NCBI GenBank assembly: GCA_024663395.1
Contig: JANFAH010000030.1
Location: 248,001-312,000 of the forward strand
Length of the DNA: 64,000 bases
DNA from: Pisolithus tinctorius
Lineage: Eukaryota > Basidiomycota > Agaricomycetes > Boletales > Pisolithaceae
Direction: 5' to 3'
The stretch's first letter is position 1. Each line of letters starts with the position of its first letter. Below the pieces are notes generated by a model. It searched no databases, was not told the origin of the DNA, and was given only the letters and a program-made list of their open reading frames with translations. Both the position numbers and the translations under genes were made by a program. Shown in pieces: positions 22,404 through 34,497 of this stretch.

Positions 22404-24657
22404 ATGGACGGCCTACCTCCCGCACCGATTGCCTCGCTTACCCCAGAGCTCGCAGAGAGGCTTCGCCAACAAACGCTAGACGTACTGTCATACCTCGTGA
22501 AGACCAACTCTGCTACTACCTACTTTAAGAAATCCGCAGTTCTACCGCGGTTCCGGGCTGCACTGCATCTCACTGATAGCGGCCAAGTAGACGCTCTGGA
22601 TTTATCTGCGACAGAGTTGTTCGAGGTCTATCGTAATAACGTAGGGCTGAGCGTTTACGAGGATTACCTCCCCGCTATTTCGCGCTTCTTCGAGCACCCA
22701 TGCAACAAGTCGTCGGTAGAGAACCTTATGGCGCCTGGTCTTCCCGTCTTTATTGCCCACTCCTCGGGTACCTCTGGGGGTGCAGCAAAATACTTCCCGA
22801 AATACCACCACCCAGAGCACATGTCGAAGGCGATGGCTGAGACAATCAGACGTGCTAGCCCGCCTAGCAGGAACGGGGAAGGCAAGAACTGTATCACATT
22901 CTCCCTTGCATACCGTCAGATCATAACACCTGTGGATGAGGCTGGAAACATAGCCAAACACATTGCTGTATGCTTGCTCTCGAGTGGACTGGGCCGTAAG
23001 GAGAGCAACATGGTAGGTTGCACTAGGAAAAGGCATCCCTTCCAACTGAATTCACAATACTGCATACCTGTTTACAGCCCGTGGAGAGAGACGCGTTCTC
23101 TTCCACTCTAATGGGTCAGCATAATTTCTTCTCCCGCACCATGACCCAGTAACCCTCTCTGTAGCTCCTAACTGCTCGTCGCCAATTGCTGTTTCCTTCA
23201 TCTCCGACTATAAATCATTCCTCTTCATGCATGCTCTCTTTGCATTGGTGGAACCCAACCTCGAGACTATCAACCCCATATTCACCACCGGATGCCGGGA
23301 CTTATGTCGCACGATTGAGGATCATTGGGAGGATCTCATTCACTGCATCGAAACTGGCGTGATACCGGATATAAATGGGATCGAAGCTGTGAAGGATAAT
23401 CTTCAGGTGTGTCGCTCTCGACGGTGGCGTAGTCATATAGACGCCGATTCTGTGCTTTACAGCATTTCCTTCAGCCGAACCCGGATCGCGCCGAGGAGTT
23501 GCGCAGGATCGGCAAAGCCACTGAGACTCCAGGATGGTTCAGGCGGATTTGGCCACAGTTACGTGCCGTCCTGGCAAATGCCAGTGGTCCATTCGCCACT
23601 CTCATCCCAGAGGTATAACTTTCCGTCCCAATTCGTGACCTGTCCTGAACACATTCGACTTAGATCCGGCATTACACCGGTCCTGATGCGTCTATTCAAT
23701 CTGTGGCCATTGTTAGTAGCGAAGCATTTTTGGCCGTTGCGTACGATCCAAGGGACCTCAACCTGTACAAAGTTGTCGGTTCTGACGACGTCATCGAGTT
23801 CCTACCTGTAGACGAACCAGAGGAATCCAAATATCTCGCTCAATCGGCTAGTTCCAGTTTACCTTGCTTGTGCGTCAAGAAATATTGACTCCCTTTTGTA
23901 TTAGTGGAACGTCGAATCCGGAAGGAAATACGAAGTCATTCTAACAACGAGAGATGGATTCTGGCGGTATCGCCTTGGAGATGTCGTTGAGATCGCGGGA
24001 TTCGATCCCCGCGATGGACAACCCCTTATCAGATACATTGAGGTACGCTTCATTTTTTCAAGTCAATTTATTGTATCTGACTGCTCGTTGCAGCGGAGAA
24101 AGTAAGTGGTCGGGCATCTATGAACATGCACATTAAGGATGGATATGTCATCTTAGCATGCACATCCGCCTTGCAAACGAAGTGACAACAGAAACGCAAT
24201 TGCGGAATGTCGTTGATGCTACGTCCGACTTGTTTGGAAGAGTTTCTGAGTTCTGCGTTTCCCCTGACTATCGTCAGGCTGCTGCTCGGTACGCATTCTT
24301 TGTGGAAATACAAGGCGATCCTGGTAAGTTTCTCCATATTCCGTCGGGTGACACACCTAGGTTCGAGTGCAGCGACCTGATACATCAAAATTTCACTCAG
24401 GCGCAGACATTTCTGCGACGCCCGCTGCCTTGCATGATCAACTGCAGAAACACAACGAGAATTACCTGAAAGATAGTCGAATGGGAAAAATCGGTGTACC
24501 TTGCGTTCGGGTGGTTCGACCGGGAACTTTTGGTGACTACAGAGAATGGGTGATCAGAACGAAGGGAGGTGCCTCGGGGCAGGTTAAGGTACCGGTGGTG
24601 ATCTGGAGTGAGGCTGACCGTACATGGCTGGAGGAGCACGTTATGTATGATATTTGA
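22404..24657 (+). pseudogene. GH3-family protein, copy B, eight exons, one frame lesion
   Basis: Exons by homology and splice signals: 22404-23012, 23078-23406, 23475-23612, 23664-23846, 23905-24042, 24094-24101 (8-nt microexon), 24157-24323, 24401-24657. They total 1829 nt, one short of 610 codons. The missing base is near 23147, where RTMT is followed by a stop and the next frame reads PVTLSVAPNCSS. All three ANL motifs are visible: AHSSGTSGGAAKYF (ATP loop), VSSEAF, and FWRYRLGDVVEIAGF. The C-terminus is KIGVPCVRVVRPGTF...VMYDI. The intron after exon 4 begins GC rather than GT (copy A has GT). Plant GH3 enzymes adenylate acyl acids and join them to amino acids; the fungal substrate is unknown. 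A sequencing error is an alternative for the single lesion. Confidence 0.8.
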
Positions 24658-24869
24658 TGGAAGATGAATAGGTATTTCGCGTTGTGATATTGTAGCTTGA
24701 TCCAGCTTCGTCTCCCGCATTTCGGACACTGTAGATCCTGTCGGTGGTCGGGCTGGGCCGACTGTTCAGCTCCGCGGAGGTGAGGCAGACATGGCCGCTC
24801 GGGACGATGGGACACCTGCTCTCTGACAGAACCAGTTTCTGATGAGAGAGTTCGTGCATTGCCTGCTTT

Positions 24870-25400
24870 CATAAGTGTTACAGACGTCAGTGTGGGTGCG
24901 GTGCAGAGCACGCGTATCACATACCACTGAGGATGTGTTTGCATTGTGGGGTAGCCGCGAGGGGCGATTTGATCATCATTTGCATCGCTTTGCGGACTAC
25001 CTCGGTCGACATCTGAGAGCTCAACTTCGGGCTTGACGCTAGCATCAGAAATCGAATTGTATGATTGCTAAGGAACGCTACGCGACTTACTCGAGCTAGG
25101 TTGTGTGGGGCCTAAATCCGACTCTCCACCTTCGCCGCATGGTATGGTGGCCTCCCGAAAGCAAGCATCAAGAATGGGCAAGTTCGAAGCAAGGGTGTTA
25201 TCTGCGCCGTTCCCTAGTATACGTCTCCGTTCCTGCTTCTGGATGAACGGATAGGAGGTGTCGCAGTAAATGGAGAGTTCTCGTGGGGCATCGTTTAATG
25301 ATGGCGATGAATAACTTTGGTATGCGCCGCGAACAAGGATTTGCTAAAGTGCCTCGGGGACCAACGTGATTGAAGAACAAAGAATTCCCTGAAGGACCCC
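24870..25400 (-). pseudogene. Membrane-protein gene fragment D (unit B)
   Basis: Nucleotide similarity to the N-terminal and middle exons of copy A (reverse strand): the LPKLFIAIIKRC stretch near 25310, the CTGCTTCTGG-A-TGAACG block and the CGAATTGTATGATTG block. Frames are broken throughout. Its place, convergent after GH3 copy B, mirrors copy A after GH3 copy A and completes the triad duplication. Confidence 0.55.
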
Positions 25401-26790
25401 ATGCTGTCCACGTTGCCACACGAACTGAACTCCGTTGGAGGTGGTCGGAAGCGACCTACATCAGTACCGGCCTTATTCCTTGTTATGCCATTACTTACGT
25501 TATCATGTTGCCTAAATGACTTGACCAAATAGCACATGTTAGGATTGCCATATATTTAGTATGGCTTGTGTGTGCCAAATAGTCAATGTTTTCCAAGACA
25601 GTGGCAATCATGCCATCTCAGTACAAGTGGCCTTCAGAACATCTGCTGGAATGACAGGCTATAAAACCACCATACAAGCACACACCATTTTGGTGCATCT
25701 TTAGGGTTGGATCAGCATCTCTACCCAGACATTGCATCCTATGCATACTGTATATATGTTTAGCAAAATCATTGCAGCAGATTATAATGTCACCCCTAAT
25801 CTGTCTTTGTGCATATATAAATTATATGATAATTGTCAACTTGTGGGCATATGGTACAAATAACATGTGCCTTTAGCTAGAGTTCTTACATTGGTGCTTC
25901 TCTGGGCACCCTTGAGCATTTCAACACATTTATTATGCATTTACACATTTTGCATATATGTTTGCCATGTAAGTAGCAGTGGTTGACCAGATTTCCCAAT
26001 TTTTATACTTGTCTACAATCACATTATATTGCATTGGCCACCCTGCAGGCATACAGTGTAATGAATATGGATATTTGGACTACAGCATCAATTTGATGCA
26101 CCACTAGGACTTTCTGAGCATCTCAACCCATAAATCATATATCATGCATTTGACATGTATATTCCATGGCACTGGCTTACCAGGTTTCCACATGTCTCTG
26201 CCTACCTACATTTGAAGGATAGTTAGTAGTGAACAAGCTACAGTATGAGGGATTGAGAAAAAATTGAAGTATCTCTATGTACACATTACATGTTTATGTA
26301 AGCAGACTCAATGCTGCTACCAGCCAGGTGCATGCCTACAACTGGAAGGCAAACCACCAAACACCTTATAGTGCTGTAGAGGTCTCCTTCTGAACACCTT
26401 CAAGTTACAGAGACTGAAGGCTTGGACATCATTCCAACCCAAACTGCATGTAAGCCTCTTCATTTGATCAATGGCCAGTCATCACTACTGGCCTTATACC
26501 TTGATATTCCTTGATTTTCCATTGGCCATACTTGGGTTCACCATTGTGATGGCTTTATATAACATTGCAAAGCTGTATCCATGTATACTGCCAGACCTGA
26601 TGATAGCTTTGAGGTTATGAGTATGCTGGCATATGTAATAGTATTTCATTGATTCATCAATCATATCAAAGAAAGTAGTTCCACTATAAATATACTATCC
26701 TTTGCAACTCCATGCTCCTCCACTATACCCCATAGTGATGTCTGTACATGAGTATAGTAAGCAGAACTCACATGAACATGGCACCCATGC

Positions 26791-26911
26791 TTAGTCAGCA
26801 ATGTGGCTGCTCAGTGCCAAGTCCAGAGGCACAGAATGAAAATGCAAAACAAAAAGAAAAGAAAGAACTTGGACTTCTCATAGGTGAAGACCTTGTTATC
26901 CCTACATCCAA
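26791..26911. repeat. Direct repeat, left copy (partner 29870-29996)
   Basis: Shares with the partner the blocks AAGTCCAGAGGCA, AAAATGCAAAACAAAAAG and GGTGAAGACCTTGT, with small differences. The two copies lie 3.1 kb apart in the same direction. They may be remnants of one duplicated repeat or ends of an old element. Confidence 0.7.
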
Positions 26912-27138
26912 GGGGGTTTAGATCACAACTGTCTTCAGCCATCCTCTCTCCTTGTGCAGACATCCTTGGCTTCACAAACACACCCTTCACCCCTCAACTC
27001 CCCACTCCTGAACATCCCACCTGTCCTCACTAACACTCTCTTGACCCTATGCATGTCCTTGACTTTGCAATGTACCCTTTGCACTCAACCAACAACTGTC
27101 TAAGGCACAACTCCTTCCTCTTGCAAAACACACTGCTG

Positions 27139-27142
<4 letters not shown>

Positions 27143-27176
<34 letters not shown>
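27143..27176. repeat. (CA)17 microsatellite
   Basis: Uninterrupted CA dinucleotides, 34 nt. Its location in a CpG-depleted region is typical for secondary TG/CA enrichment. Confidence 0.95.
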
Positions 27177-27178
<2 letters not shown>

Positions 27179-28049
27179 CATGATCTCATGAACCATGCCA
27201 TCACCCTTCCTAATGTGCCCCTGACCATGCACAAACACCCAGCCACCTTTTTCACCTTGAACACATGACCTCAACCTCCCACAACCACCAAGACAACCTT
27301 TGAACTGGACAATGATGGAGGTAACTCTGGACAAGTAAGCAAGTTGGTGATGAATCAAGTATGAAGCAAGGGGGGGAGTTCACCTTTCAAAATGCAGTAC
27401 ATGGTGCAAAATGGTGACAGGGTACTAGCACAGTGCAGTGCTGGCACACTGGGCATTGGCCTTTTATGAAGTAAGCTGAAAGACTAATATGCCCAATTTC
27501 TGTGCAGCTCTGATGTCCTGTGCATGTTGTGTGTCCCCTCACAGTTTTGAAGGTTTCCAATGTGGTTGTAAATGTGTTTGCTCTTGTGCATAAGTCTGTA
27601 GAGTCATGATTAAGAATATATGTCCATTGGCTCAAGAATGAATGATGGTGCACTTGAGTTCATGTGGGTTGAATGGAGTGTTGAACATGGATAGGATGGA
27701 TTTGACATTGGGTGGGGGTGTGACATAGGGACTGAGTGGTTGTATGGAGCTGTGTGGCATGTGATGATATTCAGTAGTGGCATATATGGGAGTGGGAGTG
27801 CAGTGTAGGGACTTGTTGAGTTCTACCCTAGCACTTTCAGGGTATAGTTTGGGTTTACCCAACATGGTAGAGGAGTGAGAGGGAGGAGGAATGAGTTTGT
27901 CCACTGTGAGTAGGTGGACTTGTGTGGCATTCCTGACATTGTTATAATCAAACAGATTGTTGTTGTCATCAATCTGGATGTGGGTTTGGCTGCATTGATA
28001 TGCTTGGTATAGGCTGGCCATCACTTGGCAGTCTCCAGGCCTGAATGTC

Positions 28050-28228
28050 TTGTAGATCAGTCTATGGACTCCAGCTGTGATGGCTTGGGTGCCTTTGATG
28101 TTGACCTTGTAGTAGATGGAGGGGTCTTCTGTGCTGTCCTGTGGTGAGGCAGTCTGTACAATACATGTGGTGCCTGACTCTTTCAATACATCCAACACAT
28201 CCCATTCATCTGTGATATCTCCCATACA
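28050..28228 (-). pseudogene. ERG26-like (sterol C-4 decarboxylase) exon fragment
   Basis: In one open frame: MGDITDEWDVLDVLKESG, TTCIVQTASPQDSTEDPSIY, KVNIKGTQAITAGVHRLIYK. This resembles the region after the NAD-binding fold of 3-beta-hydroxysteroid dehydrogenase/isomerase proteins such as ERG26 (GDITD...VVHTASP...VNV.GT..I...C..AGVKRLVYTSS). A few residues after GTQAI are missing, and the active-site Ser/Tyr part is absent. It is isolated within the CpG-poor island and flanked by unrelated sequence, so it is a captured or left-over exon, not a gene. Identification rests on motif memory. Confidence 0.6.
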
Positions 28229-29869
28229 AAACAGGACATTGTGGGGAGAGTGATCTCCCTACAATAGGAGTGTGTGTATAGTGTCAATTGGAGGTCTACT
28301 AAGTGTCTATAGGCTCTGCAATAAAAGCAATGCAAATGCAACCACTCCCAAGCATCTTTGACACCCTCTGTGCTCCAGGTCACCCAATACTCCACCCTTT
28401 TTGGTCAAATCACTTCTCCTGCCATCGCATGACCACTAGACACTCCCCTTGACCATTGTGATGAAGTTCCAACACTTGCAACTGCTTTCAGGCCACCTGC
28501 TCACTTGTGCTTTTTGGGTCTGCACTATCAGTTATGTAAGTGTGTTCCTGTCACTCTCACTGTATTCTTGTTCACATCCCTTTGGACCACTTGTGCTTCC
28601 TTGTACTTCCCTTGCTATAGCCACTCCTTTGATTGCTGATGCCAAACTGGCCTCATGGCCATTATTACATTGATCTCAACTAATTACCATTCTTTCTTGT
28701 TGCTCTTTTCACTTTTGATGTCACTTAGTTCATAGTTACATACTCTGCATGTAGCTACACTTATACCTGTCTTCATCAACAGGAAAAATAACAATTTTGA
28801 AGCCCCCAGGTTAGAGACAGAGAGAGCAAGCAGAATAATGATGTTGAGATGACCCCTTTCCTTTTGCCTGCCTAGCACTGAGTCACAGGCATATTTCTGA
28901 CACTTTTCTAGGCTGGCTTGAGGCCTGTCTGCCCCATAATCCACTGTGCTTTTAATTTACAGGTTGAGCAACATGCACAACTTGGTTGCATTTGTTCCCT
29001 ATCACCCTCCTACTGCTAGAGCAACTCCCCTTGGGTCAAACTCACCCCTTCAGATTGCCTATCCCTAGGCTGGAGCCTACATCCCCTTACTAGGTAGCAG
29101 ATACCTGCTCCACACAACATCATGGTGTCTCTGTATGATATCCAACATGGAGATGGCATCTCCTCTTGCCAGGTGTTTGACAATTTGCATGCAAGTTCAT
29201 AGAGTCACTTTGAACTCTTCTCTTCTGGCATTTTGTGGGTGTTGTACTTGTCATGCTGTATATTGATGCATTCCTTCTTCAATGTCATTGGCTACTCTAG
29301 AATAACACAACCATAAGTAAAAAGTCATGAAACAAGAACATGAACTTGGGCTGTTGGGCTCTAAGGGCCTAAACACATCCAGGGCAGCCAGGAAAGTAGT
29401 TCTGCCTTCATGTCTGAGTCTTCTGGGTAGTTTCTTTCCATGGGATCTTGCAGGACCTTACCATTGATGTATTTCCTGAGTGCAATGAGTGATTGCAATA
29501 CACAGTGAGTAAGCTGCAGTTCAAGCTTAGACATCATTTGCTCAATAAAAGCAATGTTACCTTTGATTTTGGCTGCCAGTGGGAGGGTCTTCTCCTTGTA
29601 CATTGTTGTAGATTCTCATGTCATAACAGCTCAGGTGTTGGTCATACTTCATTGCAAACAGCTGTTTCCCCTAGAATAATGTAGTTGTAAGTAAAATGTT
29701 CTAAAAAAAAACAAACCTTTGAGCTCTTGAGCTCAGCATCTGCACCTGTCATGCCTCATCTCCATTGAATTACAATCCTGGACTCTCACAGCCTGTGATT
29801 GACATCCAGTTTTGTCATTGTTGTTTGCACTTGTTCACTCCAGTCATCCTTTGAGTGTAGTGATCTTGC

Positions 29870-29996
29870 TTAGTTAGCAATGCAGCTGCTCAATGCTAAG
29901 TCCAGAGGCAGTGAACAAAAATGCAAAACAAAAAGAAAAGAAAAAAAGGGGCCAACTTGGACATATTGTAGGTGAAGACCTTGTCTTCCCTACATC
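29870..29996. repeat. Direct repeat, right copy
   Basis: Partner of 26791-26911. The copy here has an extra run of A and G in the middle (GAAAAAAAGGGGCC). Confidence 0.7.
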
Positions 29997-30460
29997 AGAT
30001 CACCTGATCCTGAGTTATATGCAAAAGTGGCTCAGACTACTGCTGCACAGAATTGGACACCTAAGTTGTCCCCAGAGAGGGTTCAACTAGTGGAATGTAT
30101 GGCAGGAAAAGTGAGAGAAATGGTGCAGGGACATGCAAGATACAACCCTAAATCTTCAAGGGCAGGGAGAGGTGAATTTCTCAAATGGCAATGGCTGGGG
30201 CAATCAGCAGAGTTCATGGAGATGGTAGAACATATCTAGACAGACATACAACACATCATTTGAAAGCTCTCATAGAGTAGTATCTCATCCCTGAGAAGTG
30301 AGAGCCCTGGTGGTGAGATGGGTGAGACACAGCACAGATTAGTCATGAGGGGGAGGAGACTGTTAATTATTGATGGGCACTCAAAGCAGAATGAAACCAG
30401 GAGAGATGGAGAAGGAAAGCAGGACAAACACAGCACAAAAGGAGTGAGGAGGAATCCCAT

Positions 30461-30614
30461 CAGGAAAAGGGGACTTTGCTATAGGTGTTTTTTTTTGGCT
30501 TCTTATTGTCTTTCTGCACTTTTTGTCATCCTTTTTCACTTTATAACTGACAAATGGCAAAAAAAGGGCTAAAAAAAGCCAAAAAACCACCTATAGCAAA
30601 GTCCCCTTTTTCCT
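30461..30614. mobile_element. Hairpin MITE-like element
   Basis: About 154 bp with long terminal inverted repeats: CAGGAAAAGGGGACTTTGCT on the left against its complement at the right end (AGCAAAGTCCCC ... CCTG). The inner arms continue with GGTGTTTTTTTTTGGCTT and AAGCCAAAAAACC. The centre is AT-rich. No coding capacity. A target-site duplication was not clear. Confidence 0.7.
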
Positions 30615-31593
30615 GAGGACTCAATCCTGAAATACCTGTGAAATTGTCTGATCCTTGAACCACAAGATGTGGTATTTGAATGAGCTCCACATCTACTGTA
30701 GCATACAATACAGCTTTTGAAAGCCCTATTTGAGTAGTATATGACTCCAAAAAATCGAGAGATCTGGCATCCAAATGGGTGAGATATCACACCCCAGGAG
30801 AGGATCCAAACATCTGCATGGAAGGGCATATCAGTAATGAATGTAGTGTCATGACTGGGAAAGCCAGGAGACCCAAGTCAACACCCATCTGCAGGAGGGG
30901 CTGAGTGGTTGTCAACATGGTGGATGTTGAGCCTGTGCAAAATGTCATACCACAGACAAGTGTGATGGAGACAGAGGGAGAGGATACAGCAGATGATGGG
31001 TCCTCATTGTCTAGTGTGTTGATCATCACTGGTAACATCACTGGTACTCACAATGATATCCTCCCTTGTGCATGCACATACTCAATCCTTTCCACATCCT
31101 CTCATGGTGTGCCCTCTATCACACCATGCCTCTGTAACAACTTCTTCAACTACATGTCAGGGCAGTGGACGTAAGTCTCATATATATTATTATTTGGGGT
31201 ATATGTTTAACTCATAATCTAACATGTTTGGCTTTAAAGGATGAGGACCAGTTGGGGTTGCTAGATGACCATTGAATGGCAGAGATGACTGTCAAGCTGA
31301 ACAAGCAGGGTCCAAATCAGAACTGCTGGACTTGATGTGAGGGAGCTTGTGTGCACAACTCCAATAAGATAGACCTTCATGTAGTGACAGTAGTCATCTG
31401 TGGACAATATGAAGTAACATTTACTGCTGTATGTTTATGGGGCTGCAGAAAATGAGCCCTGGGCAGCAATTCTGAATACAAATTTACATGAGTCTGTAAC
31501 TATCATCAAAGTGGCATTTGAACCAATCAGACAGGACAAAGTGCATTCCTAGAAAATACATGAAGCTACCAAAATGTTAGAGTGTAAAGTGAC

Positions 31594-34497
31594 TTACTGA
31601 ATTTGTTTCATAACTTGATACCAATGTGTCTTGTTCATCAATGCCCATTGATGATCAAGGAATGCATCACCAATCCCCAGCTCCAGGTCTGCATACCTTT
31701 CTAGAATGGCTGCTTCACTATCTGAGTTGCCTCTGTCAACTGCACTATTCCCATGTTTGGACATGTAATGTTTCAAATTATTTCCCTTGTCCATGTCCAA
31801 TTCCAGGGCCCATTGAAGCTATGTGATTACAGTGTTAGTCCTTGTCCCAGGCATGGAATAGTGTAGGATAGATACTCACAGAATAGACCACATGGCTGAT
31901 AAGCCTAATGGGAATTGTGAATGATTCAAAATCAGTCAGGCTATTGGCAAGCCAGATAAGGGTTAACTCTGGGAGCCATAGGAGAACCTTGACAAAATAT
32001 AAATCAATGCAAAGGTCAATGAACTTTACACAGATTGGTCCCTATCAGATCATGTCAGCATGAGCCCTCTGGTAAGAACTGGTATGTCACTCACTGTAGG
32101 ACCATTGAAAGTTCTGTGACACCATGCATATGGCTCTGCAGCAACATTCCTAATATGCTCTTCACAATTTGGTGCCACTTGAACCCTGGGATCCTGCCCT
32201 TTTCTTGGAGGTAATTGGGTTGTGATACCAAAGTCTACAGATGCCACTCAAAAGAGTGACCTGATGTTACCACACAAGTGGTCAAAAAGAACATCAGCAA
32301 ACTAAATCACTCATCAGTAAGAATCCATATATGCCACAGTGTATTACCTGTTCACTACCATGCACTGCTACAAGTACATAGAAGGTCAGAGGCTGATTGC
32401 TGAGAGATCAATGTAGAACTTACAAGTGAGTCCTCTTGGAAGCTGGTAAATTTGGACTGTCCTTTCTAAAACAGCATGGGCCATGGCTGTTTGTTCACCT
32501 TTTGGGATGTCAATCCCTGCCAGTAACAGTTGACTGGAAAACTGCTGCTCAGCATGCTGCTTTGCACTTCCAAACTTCTCTGAGTTTGGCCAATTCAAAT
32601 TACACCTAGAATGGGGGTGATCCCTTACCTCAGCTGGCTGGGCAAAGGAAATTAAGGGAGTGGTGCCAGTAACCAGTCTATCTCCCATGAGAACTGCAAA
32701 TAGTTAGAAAAAAGTTCAAGAAACAACTTATACTTACTTTTCCAATGTGGGGCCCCAGTGAGTTGTGCCCATGTCTGGTCATCTATCACACCCTGTGGGG
32801 GTATGTATTCACCTTCATATGGGACTGGCACATAAATATCTAAATCCAATGGTCATGAAAATATATTGATTTCACTGTGAGATTGACTTACTTTTCAAGG
32901 TGTCATGATCCACATCTGAAAAGGAATTTCAGTTGAGTGGACAATTATAGGTATAACTGAAGTTGACTTACATGAACCTGGGGGAGGAGGGTGAAAAGTC
33001 CACCCTGCTTCCCCCTCATTCTTTTTCCACCCTCCTGTCTCCTCTGTGCTCTCTCCTGCAATAGCTGGTCAACATTTACTTTGTATAGAATCTGATGGTT
33101 CTTGACTTACCAGTATGCTGAGTGCCTGAATCACCAGGGACCATGTGAAATGGAGGGTAAAAACCCTGTGGATACTCCCCTGAAATATTCTCTGGATGGT
33201 TGGACTGACCATCCATGATGTACTGGTTGTCATGGCCCTCAGTTGACAACCAGCAAGAGACATCTTCAAGGGTTGGGGGAAGAGTCATAGACATGATCCT
33301 TTGAAGACCAGACTCTATAAATGTACCAATGGTGAGCCTCAGTCAAAATGCAAATGAAGGGGACACTTTCACATACCCCCTGAACTAGGGACACCAGGGC
33401 CTTGGAATTGGGCTATTCAATGAGATTAGCTGAATTACCCAAAAGTACATGAAAGTGATGGACTTACAATCATGATGATAGATACCTCCTCCAGAACTGG
33501 GTTGAGTTTGGTATGGGCCTGGCAGGGGAGAATCAACCAAGTCAATTAAACTTCTAAATGAATGAAAAATATTACTTACCAGACTCAGAGTAATATGGTA
33601 GACCCCCATTGTCCTGATATTGTCCTGGTAGGGGAGAATCAACCAAACTAAACTTCTAAATGAAAAAATCTCACTTACCAGACTCAGAGTAATATAGTAA
33701 CCCCCCACTGTTTTCCTGATTTTGCCCTGGTAGGACCAAATCAATTAAACTTCTGTATGAATGGAAAAAAAAAATGCTTACCAGATTCAGAGGGATATAG
33801 TAGACCCCCACTGTTGTCTTGATATTGCCCTGGTAAGGGACAATCAACCAAATCAATCAAATGAACAAAAAAATATTGCTTACCAAACCCAGAAGAATAT
33901 GGTAGACCCCCACTGTTGTCTTGATATTGCCCTGGTAGGGGACAATCAGCCAAATCAATCAAATGAATAAAGAAATATTGCTTACCAAACCCAGAAGAAT
34001 ATGGTAGACCCCCACTGTTGTCTTGATATTGCCCTGGTAGGGGACAATCAACCAAATCAATCAAATGAATGAAACAACCCTGCTTACCAGACTCAGAGGA
34101 ATATAGTAGGCCCCCACTATTGTCTTGATATTGCCCTGGTAGGGGTGAATCAACCAAATCAATCAAATGGATGAAAAAATCCTGCTTACCAGACTCAGAG
34201 GAATATAGTAGATCCCCACTGTTGCCTTGATATTGCCCTGGTAGTGGAGAATCGATCAAATCATCTAGATGAATGAATAAATCTTGCTTACCAGACTCAT
34301 GGAAGTGCTGTTCTCTAGATATGAACCCAGCATTCATATCCTGTTGGCCTAGCCATGGAGGATTAGCCAAGTTAGCCAAATGAATGAAGGAACCCACCAT
34401 AGTACACTTGCCCCTGGTCCACTGTACCCTGATCACTCTGTAAAGACTGATCATTGATCAGTGATTCCCCACCACTGTTGTATTGTTGTTGTTCCAT
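31594..34497 (-). CDS. Intron-rich gene of unknown function, N-terminal repeats
   Basis: A likely start at 34497 (MEQQQYNSGGESLI) is followed by many short exons bounded by GTAAG donors and CAG/TAG acceptors; at least ten such donors are seen as CTTAC on the plus strand. The first introns carry a GCTAAC branch site. The N-terminal part is a tandem exon array (see 33480-34310). Downstream exons include EGEYIPPQGVIDDQTWAQL, then NWPNSEKFGSAKQHAEQQF and LLLAGIDIPKGEQTAMAH, then ELGIGDAFLDHQWALMNKT. No domain recognised with certainty; the gene lies entirely in the CpG-depleted island. Exon structure after 33400 is only partly resolved. Whether it is expressed is unknown. Confidence 0.45.
33480..34310 (-). 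repeat. Tandem exon-intron repeats, 102-bp period
   Basis: Five copies keep an exact 102-bp spacing (the GATATTGCCC landmark at 33821, 33923, 34025, 34127, 34229). Three or four more are degenerate to the left. Each unit is a 48-nt exon, GT-AG bounded, plus a 54-nt intron (donor GTAAGC, acceptor CTACCAG). Both lengths are multiples of three. Spliced, they would encode tandem copies of GQYQDNSGGLLYSSES (16 residues); unspliced, the frame also stays open as 34-residue repeats. Confidence 0.8.

Noticed and set aside
33480..34310. CRISPR-like regular repeat array
   Set aside because: Repeats are contiguous 102-bp units without unique spacers and carry splice signals; the genome is eukaryotic.
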